DNA of 64,000 nt from an uncultured Rhodospirillales bacterium (GCA_913055735.1 CAJXKD010000001.1:868001-932000); one strand, 5' to 3'; numbered from the stretch's first letter, positions 43,882 to 53,020 are shown. Numbers and translations: made by a program. The notes: generated by a model from the sequence alone, not told the origin.

Positions 43882-44661
43882 ATGACGTACTGCGTCGGTG
43901 TGTTGGTCAACCAAGGCTTGGTGATGCTGTCCGATTCCCGGACCAGCGCCAGCGTCGATAACATTGCGACTTATCGGAAGATGACCGTTTGGCAGCAGCC
44001 GGGCGACCGCATGATCTGCCTGATGTCCGCCGGCAATCTTGCCATTTCCCAAGCGGTGGTGAACCTGATCGAGGAGTGGAACGGCAGCGACCGAAGCGGT
44101 GGCGTCTATGGCGTCACCAGCATGTTCCGCGCCGCCCGCCTGGTCGGCGACGCGATCCGCAGTGTGTATGAGACGGACGGCAAAGCGCTGGAACTGCGGG
44201 ATCAGCCGTTCAACGCGTCCTTCTTGCTCGGCGGCCAGGTGAATGGCGGCCAGACCCGGTTGTTTCAAATCTATTCCGAAGGCAATTTCATCGAAGCCTC
44301 CGACGAAACCCCGTTCCTACAGATCGGTGAGCACAAATACGGCAAGCCAATCCTCGATCGCGCGATCACCGTGGAAACACCCCTGATCGACGCCATGAAA
44401 CTGGCCCTCGTCTCCATGGATTCGACATTGCGAAGCAATTTGTCCGTTGGTTTCCCGCTCGATTTGATGGTCTACGAGGATGGCATGTTGGCGCCCAAGA
44501 TCTGGCGCCACATTCGGGAAGACGACCCCTATTATTCCAATATCCGGGAGCAGTGGTCGCTCGCGCTGCGGCGCGCTTATACCGAGATTCCGGATCCCGA
44601 TTGGCTGTCCGAACCGACGGCGACCGTTCACGCACTCGGCACACCGGAACCCGGCGCATAA
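43882..44661 (+). CDS. anbu: Anbu, proteasome-like N-terminal nucleophile hydrolase
   Basis: Ancestral beta-subunit homologue of the 20S proteasome and HslV, 259 residues. Its start MTYCVGVLVNQGLVMLSDSR then TSASVDNIATYRKM shows Thr2, which becomes the nucleophile after Met removal, Asp in LSDSR and Lys in YRKM. GGQVNGGQTRLFQIYSEGNF and C-terminal DPDWLSEPT are as in Anbu proteins. Anbu is known to make open helical rings, and peptidase activity has been hard to show (family knowledge). It closes the ATP-grasp/alpha-E/transglutaminase set. Two ASST-like genes continue on the same strand after 167 bp. Confidence 0.93.
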   Translation: MTYCVGVLVNQGLVMLSDSRTSASVDNIATYRKMTVWQQPGDRMICLMSAGNLAISQAVVNLIEEWNGSDRSGGVYGVTSMFRAARLVGDAIRSVYETDGKALELRDQPFNASFLLGGQVNGGQTRLFQIYSEGNFIEASDETPFLQIGEHKYGKPILDRAITVETPLIDAMKLALVSMDSTLRSNLSVGFPLDLMVYEDGMLAPKIWRHIREDDPYYSNIREQWSLALRRAYTEIPDPDWLSEPTATVHALGTPEPGA

Positions 44662-44828
44662 AGACTTGACCTCCGCCCGCCGGGCGTCTCAATTACCTGC
44701 TCAATAATCGACGCGCCAATCAGGGGGGCCTTCCGGACGCGGACATACGGTGCCGCCAACTCTCCCCCTTTTTTTGGCCAATGAAACAATAGCCGCAGAA
44801 GCGGCCGCAACAGGGAGAGCAGCAATCC

Positions 44829-45890
44829 ATGCGTCACTTGCAAACAGGGTTGACGGAACACGACAAGGCCCGGGCGACCGAGGGCTACACCCTCTTCACG
44901 CCGATGATCGACAACATCACTCATCTGATCGATATGGACGGCAAGGTCGTTCACGAATGGACGCTGCCGGCGGGACCCGGTGCTTACGCTTACCTGTTGC
45001 CCAACGGCAATCTGCTCGCCGCCGCCAAAACCGAAGATGGGCCGAAACTGCCGGCCCGTGGCGGCCACCTCGTTGAACTCGATTGGGACGGCAACATCGT
45101 CTGGGAACATGTCGACAACAATCAGCATCATGATTTCCGCCGCCTGTCCAACGGCAACACGGTCTATCTGTGTTGGGAGTTGTTGAGCAAGGAAGACGAA
45201 AAAAAGGTCATCGGCGGCGTGCCCGGTACCGAACACGAGGATGGCGTTTATGGCGACATCGTCCGGGAAGTGACGCCCGACGGCGAAATCGTCTGGGAAT
45301 GGCGCGCTATCGACCATTTGGACGGCAAGAAATTCCCGCTCCACGTCGCCGCTATCCGCGAGGAATGGGCGCACGCCAATACCATCTGCCCCGTTCCCGA
45401 CGGCAATTTCATCATCAATTTCCGCCACAACAATCTGATGGCGATCATCGACAAGCAGACCAAGGAATTCTCCTGGACCTGCTGCAATCTCGACTTCCGC
45501 CAACACCATGACGTGCAAATGCTGGAGAACGGTAACATCCTGTTCTTCGCCAACGATGCCGACGTCATCAGCCGGGGCCCGGAAGCGGGCTCGCGCATCA
45601 TCGAGATCGACCCCAAAACCAACGACATCGTGTGGCAGTACCAGGGCAATCCGCCGGCATCGTTCTACAGCTGGTTCATCAGCGGCTGTCAGCGGCTGTG
45701 GTCCGGCAACACGCTGATCTGCGAAGGCGTCTATGGACGTTTGTTCGAAGTGACGCCCGACGGCGATGTCGTGTGGGAATACATCTCGCCCTACTTCAAG
45801 GCCAACCCGCCGCAATACGGTAATTCCAACCGGGTGTTCCGCTGCTATCGCTACCGCGCGGACTCACCGGAAATCAACGGCCGGGTCTAA
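44829..45890 (+). CDS. Arylsulfotransferase (ASST)-like beta-propeller protein, copy 1
   Basis: A 353-residue six-bladed propeller of the ASST superfamily. Positions that look like the PAPS-independent arylsulfotransferase site are kept: HHDFRRLSNGN, H-x-N in WAHANTI followed 15 residues after the Asn by Arg in NFRHNN, and RQHHDVQMLENGNILFFAN with the candidate sulfo-acceptor His. Unlike the periplasmic E. coli-type enzyme, there is no signal peptide. Activity in the cytosol is unproved; binding or a different transfer is possible. The ATG follows GGGAGAGCAGCAATCC. It is a tandem paralogue of the next gene, 23 bp away. Confidence 0.78.
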   Translation: MRHLQTGLTEHDKARATEGYTLFTPMIDNITHLIDMDGKVVHEWTLPAGPGAYAYLLPNGNLLAAAKTEDGPKLPARGGHLVELDWDGNIVWEHVDNNQHHDFRRLSNGNTVYLCWELLSKEDEKKVIGGVPGTEHEDGVYGDIVREVTPDGEIVWEWRAIDHLDGKKFPLHVAAIREEWAHANTICPVPDGNFIINFRHNNLMAIIDKQTKEFSWTCCNLDFRQHHDVQMLENGNILFFANDADVISRGPEAGSRIIEIDPKTNDIVWQYQGNPPASFYSWFISGCQRLWSGNTLICEGVYGRLFEVTPDGDVVWEYISPYFKANPPQYGNSNRVFRCYRYRADSPEINGRV

Positions 45891-45913
45891 TTTTTGTAAC
45901 AGGGGGAACAGAA

Positions 45914-47002
45914 ATGCCGAGTATCGACACCAGAACCGGGATCATCCAGTACGACAAGGACCGCGCGACCCCCGGCTACACCCTGTTCACCCCGCTCGGC
46001 CTGACCAGCACCTTTCTGGTCGACATGAACGGTAAGGTCGTCCACGAGTGGAAGCTGCCCGCCGACGTCGGCAACTACGCCTATCTCCTCGACAATGGCA
46101 ACCTGCTCGTCGCCATCCGCACCCAGGACGGGCCCAAGGGCCTGCCCGCCAAGGGTGGCCACCTGATCGAATATGATTGGGACGGCAACATCGTCTGGGA
46201 GCATGTGGACAGCACCCAGCACCACGATTTCCGCCGCCTGCCCAACGGCAACACCGTCTATCTCGGCTGGAAGTTGCTCAGCGATGAACAGGCGGCGCGG
46301 CTGCCCGGCGGCCTGCCCGGCACCGAGCACGAGGACGGCATCTACGCCGACACCATCCGCGAGGTGACCCCGGCGGGCGAGATCGTGTGGGAATGGTTCG
46401 CGGGCGACAATATGGATATGGAGAAGTTCCCGCTGCACCCCGGAGTACCGCGCGACGAATACGGCCACGGCAACACCATCGCGCCGACCAACGACGGCAA
46501 CTTCATCCTCAATCAGCGCCACACCGGCACCATGTGCATCATTGACAAGGCGACCAAGGAAATCGTCTGGTCGCTGACCGATTACGAATACGGCCAACAG
46601 CACGACGTGCAGATGCTGGAAAACGGCAACATCCTGTTCTTCGCCAACGGGTCCTGGCCGGTCACCTACCTCGGCCCGGAGACGGGATCGCGGGTGGTGG
46701 AAATCGATCCCGAGACCAACAAGGAAGTTTGGTCGTATGCGGGAGATCCGCCGCGCTCGTTCTTCAGCTGGTTCATCAGCGGCGCACAGCGCCTCGCGTC
46801 GGGCAACACACTGATCTGCGAAGGCTTATGGGGCCGTTTGTTCGAAGTCACGCCCGAAGGCGACATCGTTTGGGATTATGTCTCGCCCTATGTGATGACC
46901 GATCCGCACCCGGCCTATACCAACGGCAACTACGTCTTCCGTTGCTACCGCTACGATCCCGACGGGCCGCAAATCCAAGGACGCCTCGGAGACCCCCGCT
47001 AG
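45914..47002 (+). CDS. Arylsulfotransferase (ASST)-like beta-propeller protein, copy 2
   Basis: Tandem duplicate of the previous gene, 362 residues. Shared blocks run along the whole length: DKDRATPGYTLFTPLG, MNGKVVHEWKLPADVG, GTEHEDGIYADTIREV, YGHGNTIAPTNDGNF with later Arg in NQRHTGTM, and GQQHDVQMLENGNILFFANG. It has no signal peptide. GC and codon use look like copy 1. AGGGGGAACAGAA precedes the ATG, so both copies are probably translated from one message. The stop shares the tetranucleotide CTAG with the convergent amidohydrolase stop. Confidence 0.78.
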   Translation: MPSIDTRTGIIQYDKDRATPGYTLFTPLGLTSTFLVDMNGKVVHEWKLPADVGNYAYLLDNGNLLVAIRTQDGPKGLPAKGGHLIEYDWDGNIVWEHVDSTQHHDFRRLPNGNTVYLGWKLLSDEQAARLPGGLPGTEHEDGIYADTIREVTPAGEIVWEWFAGDNMDMEKFPLHPGVPRDEYGHGNTIAPTNDGNFILNQRHTGTMCIIDKATKEIVWSLTDYEYGQQHDVQMLENGNILFFANGSWPVTYLGPETGSRVVEIDPETNKEVWSYAGDPPRSFFSWFISGAQRLASGNTLICEGLWGRLFEVTPEGDIVWDYVSPYVMTDPHPAYTNGNYVFRCYRYDPDGPQIQGRLGDPR

Positions 47003-48015
47003 GCCAGATCGAACAGGTTGCGGGCGTTGCGCTCGTAAAATTTTTCCGGGTTCTTGACGGCAATGGCGGCGGCTTGTTGCGTCTGCTCCATGCTGTCGTC
47101 GTAGGGATAGTCGACAGCGAACATCAGCCGGTCCTCGCCCACCACTTCCTCGACGAAACGCACCGCCGGGTCCCAATTGTGCCCCGAACTGGAGAGCCAG
47201 AAATTCTCCAGAAAATACTCGCTGGGCCGCCGCGTCGCACGCCAATGAGGATAGGCGCCGCCCTTGCGGCCGCGCGCATATAACCGATCGATGCGATCGA
47301 GCCAGAAGGGCACCCCTTCCCCGAGATGGCCGAGCACCACACGTAACCTCGGAAATGCATCGAACACGCCGGTGACGATGAGCCGCAATGCATGCACCGC
47401 CGTTTCCGTCTGGAAGCCCCACAACGCGCCGTCGAGATGGCGTTCGAACATGGGCGCCATCATGGCGGGCGGCGCCGGACGGGGATGCAGATAGAGCGGT
47501 AGATCGAGGGCCTCGGCGGCCTCGAGAATAGGCCGGTAGCTGGCGGCGTCGAGATACTCGCCCTTGGTATGGGAATTGACCATCACGCCCTTGAGGCCAA
47601 GGCCCTTGGCGCGCTCCATTTCCTTGGCCGCGGTCTTGGGCGCCTGCGGCGCGATGGCGCCGAGACCGGCAAAGCGATCGGGATGTTTGCGCACCGCCTC
47701 GGCCAGCACGTCGTTGGCTTGCACGGCAAGTGCCGATCCCGTCTCGGCATCGAACACCTGTACGCCGGGCGCGGTGATGGCGATGACCTGCATGTCGACG
47801 CCAGCAGCATCCATGATCCCGAGACGCACCTCACCAAGATCGACGACCTGGTCGCGCACTTGGGCACCCCATCCACCGGTGGCATTGAGAATGCGGCTAA
47901 AGTGATGATCGAGCCCCGCCTCGCCCGGCGCACCGTCCTCGATCAGCACCTTCCAGGCTTCGACCAGTTCGGGCGTGGCAAACGCCTCTTCCGTTGCGAT
48001 TTTCTTGTAAGCCAT
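46999..48015 (-). CDS. Amidohydrolase-2 family decarboxylase-like enzyme (ACMSD/dihydroxybenzoate decarboxylase group)
   Basis: A 338-residue TIM-barrel metalloenzyme. KKIATEEAFATPELVE at the N-terminus is the EEAF form seen in 2,3-dihydroxybenzoate-type decarboxylases. Further on come PLYLHPRPAPPAMM with a metal His, VLGHLGEGVPFWLDRIDRL with a second, and FAVDYPYDDSMEQTQQA with the catalytic-site Asp. Probably non-oxidative decarboxylation of a hydroxyaromatic acid, or hydrolysis, in the cytosol. It lies downstream of iorAB-like genes but behind a strong terminator, so it likely has its own promoter. Confidence 0.82.
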   Translation of the reverse strand: MAYKKIATEEAFATPELVEAWKVLIEDGAPGEAGLDHHFSRILNATGGWGAQVRDQVVDLGEVRLGIMDAAGVDMQVIAITAPGVQVFDAETGSALAVQANDVLAEAVRKHPDRFAGLGAIAPQAPKTAAKEMERAKGLGLKGVMVNSHTKGEYLDAASYRPILEAAEALDLPLYLHPRPAPPAMMAPMFERHLDGALWGFQTETAVHALRLIVTGVFDAFPRLRVVLGHLGEGVPFWLDRIDRLYARGRKGGAYPHWRATRRPSEYFLENFWLSSSGHNWDPAVRFVEEVVGEDRLMFAVDYPYDDSMEQTQQAAAIAVKNPEKFYERNARNLFDLA

Positions 48016-48083
48016 TGGCGAAGCCGTCCCCGTATCGTTTGCGTATGCGTCAGCTTAGCGGCGGCACCCGGCGCGGCGCACGC

Positions 48084-48119
48084 AAAAAAAAAGGGCCGCG
48101 ACGGTTTCCCGCCGCGGCC
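48084..48119 (-). terminator. Intrinsic terminator of the iorAB-like operon
   Basis: Arms GGCCGCG (48094-48100) and CGCGGCC (48113-48119) with a 12-nt loop are followed on the minus transcript by nine U residues (A-run 48084-48092). It starts 20 bp after the large-subunit stop. Confidence 0.9.
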
Positions 48120-48138
48120 GTATCGTCAGGATTCCAAC

Positions 48139-50409
48139 TTAGGCTTTCATCGCCTCCTTCACGCGATCCGGCGTGAACGGCATCGAGCGCACCCGTGCGC
48201 CGGTGGCGGCGAAGATGGCGTTCGAAACCGCGCCGCCGACCAGCGGCAAGGCGATCTCGCCGATGCCGGTCGGCCGGTTGTCGGAGGCCATCACGTGGGT
48301 GTGGATCTCCGGCGCATCTTCCATCCGCATGACCGTGTAGTCATGATAGTTGGTCTGTTCGATGGCACCGTTATCGTAGGTGATGCGCTCCTTCAACGCC
48401 TGGCCCAGACCGTAGATCACATTACTTTCGGTCTGCGCCGCGATGGTATCGGGATTAACGACGATTCCCGGATCCACCGCGGACCAGAAATTGTGCGCCT
48501 TTACCGCACCGGTGGCCTTGTCGACACTGACCTCGACAATACCGGCGGTGCGCGTTCCCCAAATGATGGCGTAGGAGAAGCCGAGCGCCGTGCCCTCGCG
48601 CGTGCGTCCCCAATCGGCCATCTTGGCGGTTGCCTCGATCACCCGGCGCGACCGATGGTCGTCCATCATCCGCAAGCGGAACTCGATCGGATCGACCCCC
48701 TCGGCATGAGCGATTTCGTCCATGAAGGCTTCGATGACGAACTTGTTGTAACCGCTGCCGATGGCCCGCCACGCGGCAAGCGCCGTATCGCGCTGTTCAC
48801 GCAGATACTCGGTTGCCTTGTTGGGGATGGTGTAGAGGGTTTCATGGCCCTCCATGGTCAACGGATCGACTCCCTTGGACGCCTTGAGACGCTGGGGCGG
48901 CCCGGTGAAGCCGATGATGGATTCGCCGACCAGCCGGTGATGCCAAGCGTCGATCTTACCGTCCTTGACACTCGCCTCGAGGTGGTGAGCGGTCATCGGC
49001 CGAAGTTTACCGGCACCGATGTCGTCCTCGCGGCTGAAGATCACCTTGACGGGTTTCTTGGTGATCTTGGACAGGATCAGCGGGTAGGCGACCATGTCGG
49101 GATAGATGCGCCGGCCGAAACCGCCGCCGAGACCCAACTGATGGACCCGGATTTTCGGCGGTTTGGTCTGCAGGATCAACGATCCGACGAAGGCCATGAG
49201 GCCCGCCGCCTGGGTCCCCACCCATACGTCGGCGCCCTTGCCGTCCGCATCCACCATCGCGGTGATGTTCATGGGCTCCATTTGGCCATGATAGGTGTAG
49301 TCGGCCGTATAGGTTGCCTTGTACACCTTGTCCGACCCGGCAATGGTCCCTTTGGCATCACCCTCGGTGAGCGCGGGCAAGCCCGCCTCGGACAGGTTCT
49401 CGGCCCGGGCGGCATATTCGGGCAGCGCGTTCACGCTGTTGAAACCCGCCGCAGGACCCGGCTTCCACGTGACCTTGAGCGCGTCCTTACCCTTCTGGGT
49501 CGATTCGATGGTCGAGCCGACCACCGCAACCGCATCCTTCAGCTTGAACACGCCGACCACGCCCTTGACCGCCTTGGCCGCCGCATCGTCGACCGTGTCC
49601 GGCGATCCACCCTCAATGGGTGTCCGCAGAAGCGAGGCATAGACCATACCGTCGATTTCAGCGTCCATCCCATAGGTGAATTCGCCGCGCGTCTTGGCAG
49701 GCACGTCCACACGGGGAACGGACTTCCCGACAATGCGGAAATCAGCCGGCTTCTTGAGGTCAGCTTCCGTCAGTTTGGGCAACTCGGCAGGCACCGTCGC
49801 TGTTTTGGCAATGTCGCCGTAGCTCATGGATTTGCCGGACGCTTTGTGAACCACCTCGTTGGGTTCAGTCGATAGTTCGGAGGCAGGAACGCTCCATTGC
49901 GCCGCCGCCGCATCGATCAACACGCGCCGCGCCTGAGCACCGGCCATGCGGACCGAATCCCAATAACCGTCGACTGCCCGGCTGGCCACCGTGATGACCC
50001 CGCCGCCGAGCTTGGGGTTGCCATAGGTCGGCGCCGCAGGGGCCTGGACCACATTGACCTTGTCCCAATCGGCATCCAGTTCCTCGGCGATGATCATGGG
50101 GATCGCCGTCATGATGCCCTGGCCCATTTCCGCCGCAGGCGACTGGATCGTCACCGTATCGTCGGGATTTATGGTGACATAGGCGTTAAGCGTATTGCCC
50201 TTGCCCGAAGCCGCCAACACGTCCGCCGAACGGGCGGTCATGAAACCGGCCGCGGAAACGGCGAATGTCAGCCCTGCCGCGCCCGCCATGAAGCCGCGGC
50301 GGCCAACGGTGGGATTGACCGCTTCGGCGAGCGTCGTCTCGACCACGTCTCCGTTGGTTTTCAACGCGGCTAACTCGGTCTTCTGCGCTTTCTTTTCATG
50401 ATGAGTCAT
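48139..50409 (-). CDS. iorB: Molybdopterin-binding large subunit, isoquinoline 1-oxidoreductase beta-like, Tat-exported
   Basis: Catalytic subunit of a two-component molybdenum hydroxylase, 756 residues. A twin-Arg signal (VGRRGFMAGAAGLTFAVSAAG) follows a 35-residue polar leader. Conserved parts are AEMGQGIMTAIPMIIAEELD, GGGFGRRIYPDM with cofactor contact, AWRAIGSGYNKFVIEAFMDE and the C-terminal RPTGIGEIALPLVGGAVSNA holding the catalytic Glu. IorB-type enzymes oxidise N-heterocycles or aldehydes and pass electrons to periplasmic cytochrome c through the 2Fe-2S subunit. Starts three bases after that subunit's stop. The substrate here is unknown; the symbol reflects family only. Confidence 0.88.
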   Translation of the reverse strand: MTHHEKKAQKTELAALKTNGDVVETTLAEAVNPTVGRRGFMAGAAGLTFAVSAAGFMTARSADVLAASGKGNTLNAYVTINPDDTVTIQSPAAEMGQGIMTAIPMIIAEELDADWDKVNVVQAPAAPTYGNPKLGGGVITVASRAVDGYWDSVRMAGAQARRVLIDAAAAQWSVPASELSTEPNEVVHKASGKSMSYGDIAKTATVPAELPKLTEADLKKPADFRIVGKSVPRVDVPAKTRGEFTYGMDAEIDGMVYASLLRTPIEGGSPDTVDDAAAKAVKGVVGVFKLKDAVAVVGSTIESTQKGKDALKVTWKPGPAAGFNSVNALPEYAARAENLSEAGLPALTEGDAKGTIAGSDKVYKATYTADYTYHGQMEPMNITAMVDADGKGADVWVGTQAAGLMAFVGSLILQTKPPKIRVHQLGLGGGFGRRIYPDMVAYPLILSKITKKPVKVIFSREDDIGAGKLRPMTAHHLEASVKDGKIDAWHHRLVGESIIGFTGPPQRLKASKGVDPLTMEGHETLYTIPNKATEYLREQRDTALAAWRAIGSGYNKFVIEAFMDEIAHAEGVDPIEFRLRMMDDHRSRRVIEATAKMADWGRTREGTALGFSYAIIWGTRTAGIVEVSVDKATGAVKAHNFWSAVDPGIVVNPDTIAAQTESNVIYGLGQALKERITYDNGAIEQTNYHDYTVMRMEDAPEIHTHVMASDNRPTGIGEIALPLVGGAVSNAIFAATGARVRSMPFTPDRVKEAMKA

Positions 50410-50412
50410 GAC

Positions 50413-50865
50413 TTAGGCCTCCCGTGCCGCACGCTGGATCGCGCGAATGATCCGCGTATAGGTTCCACAGCGGCAGATGTTACCGTTCATGTGCTCGATG
50501 ATCTCTTCGCGGCTGGGATTCTTATTCTTCGCCAGCAAGCTTGCCGCCTGCATGATCTGTCCGGATTGACAGTAACCGCACTGCGGCACCTGCTCGGCAA
50601 CCCAAGCCACCTGCAAGGGATGGGTGCCGTTCGGGGATAGCGCCTCAATGGTGGTCACGGATTTGCCGGAGACGTCTCCCACCGTCGTCTGGCACGAACG
50701 TACCGGCTCACCATCCAGGTGGATGGTGCACGCGCCGCACAGGCCCGCGCCGCAGCCGAATTTCGTGCCGGTCATTTTGAGATGTTCTCGGACCACCCAT
50801 AGTAAGGGCGTATCCGGTTCGGCATCGACATTTGTCGATTTGCCGTTGAGTGTAAATGCGACCAT
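50413..50865 (-). CDS. iorA: 2Fe-2S small subunit, isoquinoline 1-oxidoreductase alpha-like
   Basis: Electron-transfer subunit with two 2Fe-2S clusters, 150 residues. The plant-type cluster is in [20 protein letters not shown] (with the later C of RSCQTTV), the second in [17 protein letters not shown] and [16 protein letters not shown]. It carries no export signal and is expected to ride with the Tat-bearing large subunit. AGGAGGTGA, four bases before the ATG, is a near-ideal ribosome site. First gene of the pair. Confidence 0.95.
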   Translation of the reverse strand: MVAFTLNGKSTNVDAEPDTPLLWVVREHLKMTGTKFGCGAGLCGACTIHLDGEPVRSCQTTVGDVSGKSVTTIEALSPNGTHPLQVAWVAEQVPQCGYCQSGQIMQAASLLAKNKNPSREEIIEHMNGNICRCGTYTRIIRAIQRAAREA

Positions 50866-51276
50866 GCGTCACCTCCTGTAAAACTCGGACGCGGCCGCGA
50901 TGAACCAAAATGCGCGCACGGCCGCCGGGGCAATGAACGGTCCCGCCACGGGTGCATGCGCGGTAGAGAGATGAGTACGGAATGGGTGCAGGTTGCGTCC
51001 ACATTACCGGTCAGCACGACGCTGCCACGGTATGACGTCGCAATCATGTCACGCGGCGCTTCGGTTGCGCCGTCTTCCCTCGTTACGCTCTCCCAGACCG
51101 GCCGCGCCGACTTATCTGCCGGTCACCGGGCCGTTCATCTTTTTATTGGGAAAAACGCTAAGAGCTTCCGCTTCACGAGTCAACGAGCAGCACATGGTGC
51201 TCGCACGGAATTGTTTAGAAAGTGGGACACGGTGCCACGTCTACATCCCACTCTTTTATCGGTCGTATTTCGCGCT
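50866..51276. other. Non-coding spacer upstream of the iorA-like gene
   Basis: A stretch of 411 bp with no convincing gene on either strand; short open frames here have no ribosome sites and no recognisable sequence. It presumably holds the iorAB promoter. GC is a little lower than average near 51130-51260. I see no repeat, tRNA or clear operator. Confidence 0.5.
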
Positions 51277-51924
51277 TTATTCGGAATCCGGCTGTTTGCT
51301 CGGATGCGCGTTCTGAAACGCGGGCAACGCCTGACACGCCTCGTCGACCGCGCGGATCAAGGGAAAGGGATCAAGATCGGCCTTCGCGGCGCGGGCGTTG
51401 AAAATTTGCGGAATCAGGCAGATGTCGGCCATGGACGGGGTGTCGCCATAGCTGAAGCGGCCGCGATTGGGTTGCGCCGCGAGGAACGCCTCATAGGCTT
51501 CGAAGCCCTTGGTGATCCAATGACGCATCCAGGTATCGCGCTGGTCCTCGCTGCACCCCAATTCTTCGACGATATATTTGCGGATACGCAGATTATTCAC
51601 CGGGTGGATGTCGCAGGCGACGATCTGAGCGAGCGCCCGGACATGGGCGCGGCCCGCCGCATCGCGCGGCAGGATGGCCGGATCGGGATAAACCTCGTCG
51701 AGATACTCGATGATGGCCATGGACTGGTTGACGGTGAGATCACCGTCAACCAGAGCCGGCACTAAATGCTGCGGGTTGACCGCCGAATAATCTGACCCGA
51801 ATTGCTCACCGCCGCCCCGGGTCAGGTGAACCGGTATCGAGTCATACTCCAGACCCTTGAGGTTGAGGGCGATCCGCGCCCGGTAGGCGGCGGAGGAGCG
51901 GAAATAATCATAGAGTTTGAGCAT
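51277..51924 (-). CDS. maiA: Maleylacetoacetate isomerase (zeta-class GST)
   Basis: Glutathione-dependent cis-trans isomerase, usually for maleylacetoacetate or maleylpyruvate in tyrosine/gentisate breakdown. The 215-residue protein has the zeta-class site YDYFRSSAAYRARIALNLKG and NPQHLVPALVDGDLTVNQSM, plus DIHPVNNLRIRKYI and MADICLIPQIFNARAA. The ATG (MLKLYDY) at 51924 is chosen over upstream TTG/GTG codons in the same frame. It sits 11 bp from the VanB-type reductase gene and likely shares its transcript. Other homogentisate genes are not in the window. Confidence 0.88.
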   Translation of the reverse strand: MLKLYDYFRSSAAYRARIALNLKGLEYDSIPVHLTRGGGEQFGSDYSAVNPQHLVPALVDGDLTVNQSMAIIEYLDEVYPDPAILPRDAAGRAHVRALAQIVACDIHPVNNLRIRKYIVEELGCSEDQRDTWMRHWITKGFEAYEAFLAAQPNRGRFSYGDTPSMADICLIPQIFNARAAKADLDPFPLIRAVDEACQALPAFQNAHPSKQPDSE

Positions 51925-51935
51925 CACCAAGGCCC

Positions 51936-52904
51936 TTACAGGTCCAGCACGAGGCGTTCACCCGGCAGCGCCCGCGAAATGCAGATCTGGATCTTGGTAT
52001 TGGCTTCTTTCTCGTCGTCGGTCAGGCATTCGTCGCGGTGATCGGCCTTGCCCGATACCAGCCCGACCTCGCAGGTGCCGCACCAGCCTTCCTCGCACAC
52101 ATAGACCGTGTCGACGCCAGCATCGCGCAAAACCTCGAGAATGGTTCTATCGGCGGGAATGGTGAACACCTCGCCCGACGATTTCAATTCCACCTCGAAC
52201 GGCTGATCGCCGGCTTCGTGGATATGAATGTCTTCCGGCGCCTTGGCGCTGGAGAACAGTTCGAAATGAACCGTGCCTTCCGCCCAATGGGAGGCCGCCT
52301 CACGTGCCGCGTTCAACAGGCCACCAGGTCCGCAAATATAAACATGGGCGCCTTCGGGCTGATCCTTGAGAACCTCGGCCAGCTTGATGCCTTTCGAGGG
52401 ATCGCCGCCGTCGTGATGAAAGGTGACGTTGTCACCGAACACGTCCTTCACCTCGTCCATGAAGGCCGTCGTCTCCGGTGCCTTGGTGCAGTAGTGAAGA
52501 TGGAAATCGGCGCCCGCGGCCTTGAGGGCGTACCCCATGGCGAGCATCGGGGTGATGCCGATACCACCGGCAATCAACATGTGCGACTTGGCCGACATGT
52601 CGAGCGGGAAATCGTTTAGCGGCCCGCGCGCTTCCAAAATATCGCCTTCTTTGACCGCTTCATGCATCCACTTGGAGCCGCCGCTGCTTTGGGGCTCACG
52701 CAAGATGCCGGTGACATAGCGGTCGGTTTCTCCGGGCTTGTTGGCGAGAGAATAGGAACGCCAATGTGTCTTGTCGGTATGGAAATCGATGTGGGCGCCG
52801 GCCTCGAAAGCGGGCAACGAACCGCCATCGGCGTTCACGAGCTCGAAACGTTTGATATCGGGCGTCAGGTTCCGGATGCCGACGACCTTGAGTTTTAGAT
52901 CCAT
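51936..52904 (-). CDS. PDR/VanB-family oxidoreductase (Rieske oxygenase reductase-like)
   Basis: A 322-residue NADH reductase with the phthalate dioxygenase reductase order. The FMN domain has WRSYSLANKPGETDRY, the NAD domain has LIAGGIGITPMLAMGYALKA and YICGPGGLLNAARE, and the C-terminal ferredoxin has CEEGWCGTCEVGLVSGK with a last Cys in IQICISRA. It delivers electrons to an aromatic oxygenase such as VanA, but no terminal oxygenase lies in this window. It precedes maiA by 11 bp. Divergent from pcaF, with 280 bp between. Confidence 0.92.
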   Translation of the reverse strand: MDLKLKVVGIRNLTPDIKRFELVNADGGSLPAFEAGAHIDFHTDKTHWRSYSLANKPGETDRYVTGILREPQSSGGSKWMHEAVKEGDILEARGPLNDFPLDMSAKSHMLIAGGIGITPMLAMGYALKAAGADFHLHYCTKAPETTAFMDEVKDVFGDNVTFHHDGGDPSKGIKLAEVLKDQPEGAHVYICGPGGLLNAAREAASHWAEGTVHFELFSSAKAPEDIHIHEAGDQPFEVELKSSGEVFTIPADRTILEVLRDAGVDTVYVCEEGWCGTCEVGLVSGKADHRDECLTDDEKEANTKIQICISRALPGERLVLDL

Positions 52905-53020
52905 TCTCTCAATCCCTAGGCTTTACTTGTCACGGCCCTATGTGGGCGGTTCTCCGTTGGCAGTTCACGATTGGCTGTTCTCGGGGCCGATTTGTTGGCC
53001 GTTTTATACAGACAAAATAT

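Noticed and set aside
47569..49875. 768-codon plus-strand open frame
   Set aside because: Antisense to the decarboxylase-like and IorB-like genes; composition is that of a shadow frame.
50993..51316. 107-codon plus-strand frame in the spacer before the iorA-like gene
   Set aside because: No ribosome site, no similarity, and it runs into the 3' end of maiA on the other strand.
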